Assembly: GCF_017744695.1 (NCBI RefSeq)
Contig: NZ_JAGIAS010000005.1
Location: forward strand, 434,001-498,000
From: Dyadobacter sp.
GTDB lineage: Bacteria; Bacteroidota; Bacteroidia; Cytophagales; Spirosomataceae
Direction of reading: 5' to 3'
Length of the DNA: 64,000 nucleotides
The position numbers and the translations under genes were made by a program. The first letter of the stretch is position 1, and every line of letters starts with the position of its first letter. The notes under the pieces were generated by a model. The model was not told the DNA's origin. It made no database searches and was given only the letters and a program-made list of their open reading frames with translations. Positions 59,997 to 64,000 of the stretch are shown one piece after another.

Positions 59997-61772
59997 ATGA
60001 AAAACACACGCTTCCTCCGCACGATCCTTTTGGTACTGTGCACGATATGGTTCCGGAATGAAAAGGCCGACGCGCAAGTGCGGCCAAACGTTGTTCTCAT
60101 CCTGGCCGACGATCAGGGTTGGGGCGATTTGAGTATCAATGGCAATGCCAACGTCCGCACGCCAAATATCGATCGGATTGGGAAGGAGGGGGCACAGTTT
60201 GCAAGGTTTTATGTCTCGCCGCTATGTGCCCCCACGCGCGCGGGCCTGCTCACCGGGCGTTACCACTACCGCACGGGCGTGTGGGGTGTGTCCAACTCGC
60301 GGGAATTTATGAACCTGGATGAGGTTACGCTGGCCGATCTGCTCAAAAAGGACGGCTACGCCACGGGCTGCTTCGGTAAATGGCATAATGGCAGCCAGTA
60401 TCCCTACCATCCCAACGGCCGCGGATTCGACGAGTTTTACGGAATGCTCAGCGGGCACTACGCCAATTATTTCAATACAACCGTTGATCATAATGGCGAG
60501 CCGGCAAAAAGCACCGGCTACATTGCGGATGATCTGACAACGAAGGCCATTGATTTTATTGAAAAGAGTAAGAAGGCCAATAAGGCTTTTTTGTGCTATA
60601 TCCCTTACAATACGCCGCATTCGCCTTTTCAGGTGCCGGATGAATATTATAACAGGGTGAAGGCGCGGGGTATCCGGCAGTTCAGTCGGAACAAAGGCGA
60701 GGAGGACGAAGAAACGACGATTGCGGCATTGGCGATGACCGAAAACATTGACGATAATGTGGGACGGGTCCTTCAAAAACTCGAAGACCTGAACCTTACG
60801 AACAATACCATCGTCATCTACCTCAGCGACAACGGGCCTAATTCCTGGCGATGGAACGGAGATATGAAGGGCAGGAAAGGCACTGACGGAGAGGGTAGCG
60901 TGCGTGTCCCGTTCCTTATTCGCTGGCCGGGCGTTATTCCCGCAGGAAAGGTGGTGAATGGTAATGCGGCATACATCGATCTGCTTCCTACCTTGATTGA
61001 TCTGACAGGCATACCTATGAAAAAGACCGGCAAACCGCACGACGGTATCAGCCTCCAACCCGCGTTGACAGAAGCCGCGGAACTGCCGGACCGCCTGCTT
61101 TTTTTATCCATCAATAAAAATAATAGCGTTAGAAAAGGGCATTACGTCTATCAGAACAACGCGCTGTACGATCTCGCAGCGGACCCGGCGCAGCAACGCG
61201 ATATCGCTTCCTGGCACCCTGCGTTAGCCGACAGTCTCCGCATGGCATTCGATGCCTGGTATGGGGATATTTATAAAAATATAAATTCGTCGCGCGGGTT
61301 GCCGGTTGGTTATAGCCAATTTCCAAAGACGGTATTACCTTCCCAGGATGCCGTTTTGCACAAATCGCCCAAGGGTACTCTTTCGTACAGTGCTTCCGCT
61401 CCCAATTCTTCGTGGATCGCAAATTGGTCGGATACCGCCTCCTATGTGAGCTGGAATGTGGATGTCCATACCAGCGGGAAGTACCAGGTAAATGTGCGTT
61501 ACACAAGCGCCGACGCGGGTGATACATTCAAACTGGTCTTGAATACGAGCCAAATCTCCGGCAGTATCCCCGAAGCATTTGACCCTCCACTAATCCCAAG
61601 CCCTGATCGCGTGAAAAGGACCGCAGAATCTTATGAAAAGGAGTTCCGTACACTGAAAGTCGGTGAAATCAGGCTGGAAAAGGGCAGCGGCGAGTTGAAA
61701 TTACTGGCTACGGACGTCAAAGGAGGTCAATTCGCCGATATTCGCGCAGTGGAACTGGTGCTTTTGAAATAA
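59997..61772 (+). CDS. Secreted sulfatase 2 with C-terminal beta domain
   Basis: 591 residues. The start ATG at 59997 (MKNTRFLRTILLVLCTIWF) is preferred to the TTG two codons upstream. Active site: C77 in SPLCAPTRAGLLTGRYHYRT (C-x-P-T-R). Metal ligands: VLILADDQGWGDLS and LSDNGPNSW. After about residue 440 the sequence changes to a beta-sandwich module (KGTLSYSASAPNSSWIANWS to the C-terminus) that resembles a carbohydrate-binding appendage. It follows sulfatase 1 in a probable two-gene operon. Confidence 0.9.
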   Translation: MKNTRFLRTILLVLCTIWFRNEKADAQVRPNVVLILADDQGWGDLSINGNANVRTPNIDRIGKEGAQFARFYVSPLCAPTRAGLLTGRYHYRTGVWGVSNSREFMNLDEVTLADLLKKDGYATGCFGKWHNGSQYPYHPNGRGFDEFYGMLSGHYANYFNTTVDHNGEPAKSTGYIADDLTTKAIDFIEKSKKANKAFLCYIPYNTPHSPFQVPDEYYNRVKARGIRQFSRNKGEEDEETTIAALAMTENIDDNVGRVLQKLEDLNLTNNTIVIYLSDNGPNSWRWNGDMKGRKGTDGEGSVRVPFLIRWPGVIPAGKVVNGNAAYIDLLPTLIDLTGIPMKKTGKPHDGISLQPALTEAAELPDRLLFLSINKNNSVRKGHYVYQNNALYDLAADPAQQRDIASWHPALADSLRMAFDAWYGDIYKNINSSRGLPVGYSQFPKTVLPSQDAVLHKSPKGTLSYSASAPNSSWIANWSDTASYVSWNVDVHTSGKYQVNVRYTSADAGDTFKLVLNTSQISGSIPEAFDPPLIPSPDRVKRTAESYEKEFRTLKVGEIRLEKGSGELKLLATDVKGGQFADIRAVELVLLK

Positions 61773-61784
61773 TTTCGACCGTCA

Positions 61785-63227
61785 TTAAAACGGCCCCTTC
61801 GCATTAATCCTGTCCGCATGCTTTGCTGCTCCGGGCATTTCACCGCGTTTGTCCTTGGCGGGTAGCGGTTCGCCGGTTTCGCGGTCGTACCAGTCGGGGG
61901 TGAGGTGTTCGGGGGCGGTGTCGCCGGTGTCGTTCTGCCATTGCGCAAGTATCTTTTTTAATGCCTGGATTTGTTGGGAATAGGTATTGTTTCCAAGCAG
62001 GTTCTCCACTTGCGCAGGATCTTTAAAATTATCGAAGAACTCTTCCGATGGTCGTGGCGCCTTAAATGCATCCTCCTGCAATGGACTTAGCTTGCCCGTT
62101 TTCCGTGCGGCTTTCAGGGCTTTGGCCGACTGGCTCTGGTTTGCGTCGATCGGGCCGCCATTGTCGAGTTTCGGCCTTTTGTTGATGATGTATAAAAAAT
62201 CCTTCGTGCGAACAGCGCGCTCGTAAGCCTCGTAATCGTGCCAGTTATGCTCGGCGAAAACGTAGTTTCTGAACTCCTGGTCTGGTTTTTTAAATAATTG
62301 CGCGAAGCTTTTGCCCTGGAACGTAGGCCCGGCGTCGACACCTGCCAGAGCCAGTAGTGTGGGAGCAATATCCACCGCGCTGATCAAGCTCTGGCAGGTT
62401 TGTCCAGCCCCGATTCCCGCCGGCCATTTCACGAGGAACGGCGCTTTAATGCCCGCATCCGTCAGCCGGGTTTTGCTGCCGGGAAACGGGCGGCCGTTGT
62501 CTGCTGTGAAAATAATCAGGGTATTCTCAGCAAGTCCCTGAGCGGCAAGTTCGTTTTCGAGCTCCCCTACATAATGGTCCAAACGGGCTATTTCATTGTA
62601 ATAGGCCACGAGGTCTTCCCGGGTCGCGCGCGTATCCACGAGCGTGGGTGGTACATCTACATCGCGCTCGGGATCGTGCTGCGGGCCATTCGTCGAAGCC
62701 GACCAGGGCCGGTGCGCGTCGTAGGGCGATAGCCAGAAGAAAAACGGCTTGTTCTGCGGCCTGGATTTCAAAAGATTGACCCATTGCGCTTCACCTCCTT
62801 CTCCATTTTGCGCCTGGTTGACCAGCAGCGTGTCGTAAGCACGACGCGTGTTGGGGCCTTCGTGCCATTTGCCTGCCAATGCAGTGTAGTATCCTTTCTG
62901 TTTCAGGATTTCGGGGAAGTATTTCAAATGCGCCGGGAGCGGAGAATGCAGTTCGGCTGCACCGGTATTATGCGGGTAGCGGCCGGTGAGAATGCTCGTG
63001 CGGCTGGGGCTGCAAGAGCTGGCTGTGAGGAACATGTTCGTAAACTTGATGCCTTCACGTGCCAGCTTGTTAAGGTTGGGCGTCTTCACCTTGCCATTGC
63101 CGTAGGGGCCGATATCGTCCCAACTGATGTCGTCACCGATGATGAATATGATATTGACCGGTTGTGCTGCCCGCGCGACGATGCCGGTCAAAAGCAATGC
63201 AATCAAAAGAAAATAACCGCGTGCCAT
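61785..63227 (-). CDS. Secreted sulfatase 3
   Basis: 480 residues with a signal peptide (MARGYFLLIALLLTGIVARA). C72 in ASSCSPSRTSILTGRYPHNT is the formylglycine site; FIIGDDISWDDIGPYG and FTADNGRPFPGSK provide metal ligands. The C-terminus has an extended basic tail (ETGEPLPAKDKRGEMPGAAK). It converges with sulfatase 2, leaving twelve bases between the stops. The three sulfatases differ enough that they probably have different specificities. No formylglycine-generating enzyme gene is in the window. Confidence 0.92.
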   Translation of the reverse strand: MARGYFLLIALLLTGIVARAAQPVNIIFIIGDDISWDDIGPYGNGKVKTPNLNKLAREGIKFTNMFLTASSCSPSRTSILTGRYPHNTGAAELHSPLPAHLKYFPEILKQKGYYTALAGKWHEGPNTRRAYDTLLVNQAQNGEGGEAQWVNLLKSRPQNKPFFFWLSPYDAHRPWSASTNGPQHDPERDVDVPPTLVDTRATREDLVAYYNEIARLDHYVGELENELAAQGLAENTLIIFTADNGRPFPGSKTRLTDAGIKAPFLVKWPAGIGAGQTCQSLISAVDIAPTLLALAGVDAGPTFQGKSFAQLFKKPDQEFRNYVFAEHNWHDYEAYERAVRTKDFLYIINKRPKLDNGGPIDANQSQSAKALKAARKTGKLSPLQEDAFKAPRPSEEFFDNFKDPAQVENLLGNNTYSQQIQALKKILAQWQNDTGDTAPEHLTPDWYDRETGEPLPAKDKRGEMPGAAKHADRINAKGPF

Positions 63228-63315
63228 GTTTTTCAGAATGAGTGTAAAAGCCCTAATACGCTTACAAAAAGTGATTTAACTAATAATTTTTCAAAAAAAT
63301 TCACAAAAAATTTGC

Positions 63316-63357
63316 GTAGTTAAGTGGCTACATATAAATTCGTAGCCAAATAACTAC
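63316..63357. promoter_or_regulatory. Doubled operator of the ArsR-type regulator
   Basis: GTAGTTAAGTGGCTAC (63316-63331) and GTAGCCAAATAACTAC (63342-63357) are reverse complements except for two central bases, and each is itself a GTAG...CTAC palindrome. The second copy ends three bases before the start codon. Confidence 0.55.
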
Positions 63358-63360
63358 ACA

Positions 63361-63684
63361 ATGAACCTGAGACGAGATGTTTTTCAAGCCATAGCAGACC
63401 CGACCAGAAGGGCGATCCTGCTATTACTGGCATCGCAATCCCTGACGGCGGGGGCGATTGCCTCGAACTTCGACACGGCCAGGCCAACGGTTTCCAAGCA
63501 TTTGCAGATTCTGACCGAATGCGAATTGCTGAATCAGGAGCAGACCGGCCGGGAAATTTACTATCACTTAAATCCCAACAAAATGAAAGAGATCGCCGAC
63601 TTCATCGAGCCTTTCCGGCAAATGTGGGATGACCGGTTCAACAAACTGGAATCCATTATGAAAAACTATCAATCCAAAAAGTAG
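63361..63684 (+). CDS. ArsR-family regulator
   Basis: 107 residues. A winged helix-turn-helix is visible: DVFQAIADPTRRAILLLLAS, GAIASNFDTARPTVSKHLQI and LLNQEQTGREIYYHLNPNKM. There are no Cys pairs of metal-sensing ArsR type. It is followed by an SRPBCC gene 5 bases later, the standard partner for this ArsR subgroup. A doubled inverted repeat directly upstream is the likely operator and implies autorepression. Confidence 0.92.
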   Translation: MNLRRDVFQAIADPTRRAILLLLASQSLTAGAIASNFDTARPTVSKHLQILTECELLNQEQTGREIYYHLNPNKMKEIADFIEPFRQMWDDRFNKLESIMKNYQSKK

Positions 63685-63689
63685 CGCAG

Positions 63690-64000
63690 ATGGAAATGAA
63701 AACGAAAATCAACGCCGAAGACGGGAGGCAGGACCTGGTGATCACCCGGGAGTTTGACCTGCCGCTGGACCTGCTCTTCAGGGCGTACGTGGAGCCGGAG
63801 ATCGTGGAGCAGTGGATGAGCACCAAGGTGGTGAAACTCGAAAGCAGGCCCCACGGTAGCTGGCAGTACGAAACGTCGGACCAGCAGGGTAATGTGGTAT
63901 TGAGGACGAACGGCGTCATCCATGAGTTTGTGCCGGAGCAAAAGATCACGCGGACGTTCCAGATGGAAAATACGCCTTTCCCCGTACAGCTCGAATTTCT
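63690..64000 (+). CDS. SRPBCC (AHSA1-like) protein, partial
   Basis: The first 103 residues of an activator-of-Hsp90-homologue-1-like START-fold protein; it runs off the end of the window. Visible hallmarks are LVITREFDLPLDLLFRAYVE, QWMSTKVVKLESRPHGSW and GVIHEFVPEQKITRTFQ. Such proteins bind hydrophobic ligands; the ligand is unknown. The start is 5 bases past the ArsR-type stop, so both are cotranscribed. Confidence 0.88.
   Translation, partial: MEMKTKINAEDGRQDLVITREFDLPLDLLFRAYVEPEIVEQWMSTKVVKLESRPHGSWQYETSDQQGNVVLRTNGVIHEFVPEQKITRTFQMENTPFPVQLEF

Overview
This is a 64-kb chromosomal window from a member of the phylum Bacteroidota, most likely a Cytophagales bacterium of the Dyadobacter/Spirosoma type (inference from gene content; no rRNA is present to place it). 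The evidence is a gliding-motility gene (gldC), two type IX secretion cargo proteins (one with a type A tail, one with a CHU_C/type B tail), a type III glutamine synthetase, a long-form IspG, GbsR-DCC-epimerase and ECF42-DGPF gene pairs, Bacteroidota-style promoters (TTTG, 21 bp, TANNTTTG), several Tat-type leaders and a mid-range G+C content. No phage, transposase, CRISPR array or replication origin was seen. One tRNA (Leu, GAG) is present.

Layout. 1-8 kb: nitrogen assimilation (end of an ammonium transporter, GSIII, GSII) with mtaB and an LtaS-like membrane sulfatase-fold enzyme. 8.3-11 kb: rsmE, a DUF4159 protein and a fatty acid desaturase, separated by two remarkable simple-repeat arrays. 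11-16.5 kb: a minus-strand operon cinA, 2-oxoacid dehydrogenase E2, 5'-nucleotidase, response regulator, sensor kinase. 16.6-20.3 kb: DUF4197, gldC, and the ispG-DUF6728-mmcQ operon. 20.6-23.3 kb: a cassette of four exported proteins in which two paralogous small lipoproteins flank a T9SS-secreted papain-like protein. 23.3-27 kb: GH109 glycosidase, sugar MFS transporter and GHMP sugar kinase, which together read as a salvage route for an amino sugar.

27.3-38.6 kb is mostly housekeeping: a pterin synthase overlapping folE, a sugar isomerase-like protein, a CDF metal pump, NUDIX, LysE, a GH3-like adenylating enzyme, surE, GNAT, trhO, a deoxynucleoside kinase, small membrane proteins, an XRE regulator with a well-spaced operator pair, and tRNA-Leu. 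38.9-42.2 kb holds an exported SelA-like PLP enzyme with an exported amidohydrolase. 42.4-50.9 kb holds a T9SS type B protein, a RibD/DHFR-like reductase, small DNA-binding proteins, the DGPF-ECF42 pair, a WG-repeat protein, a cyclase-like DUF3095 protein, a cupin and a Crp/Fnr regulator.

50.9-52.8 kb is a GbsR-regulated DCC/epimerase operon in which the epimerase has suffered an internal deletion and the regulator has a perfect 16-bp-arm palindrome upstream. 52.9-63.3 kb is carbohydrate-oriented: PQQ sugar dehydrogenase, a pectinesterase-esterase fusion, a CAP-domain protein, a Crp/Fnr regulator next to a DJ-1/PfpI gene with a perfect CRP-like palindrome between them, and three secreted sulfatases. 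The window ends in an ArsR-SRPBCC pair with a doubled operator.

The observations that most merit follow-up are the exported peptidase-like/lipoprotein cassette (20.6-23.3 kb), the exported SelA-like/amidohydrolase pair, and the helically phased 10-bp TNGTCA arrays that recur at three intergenic sites.
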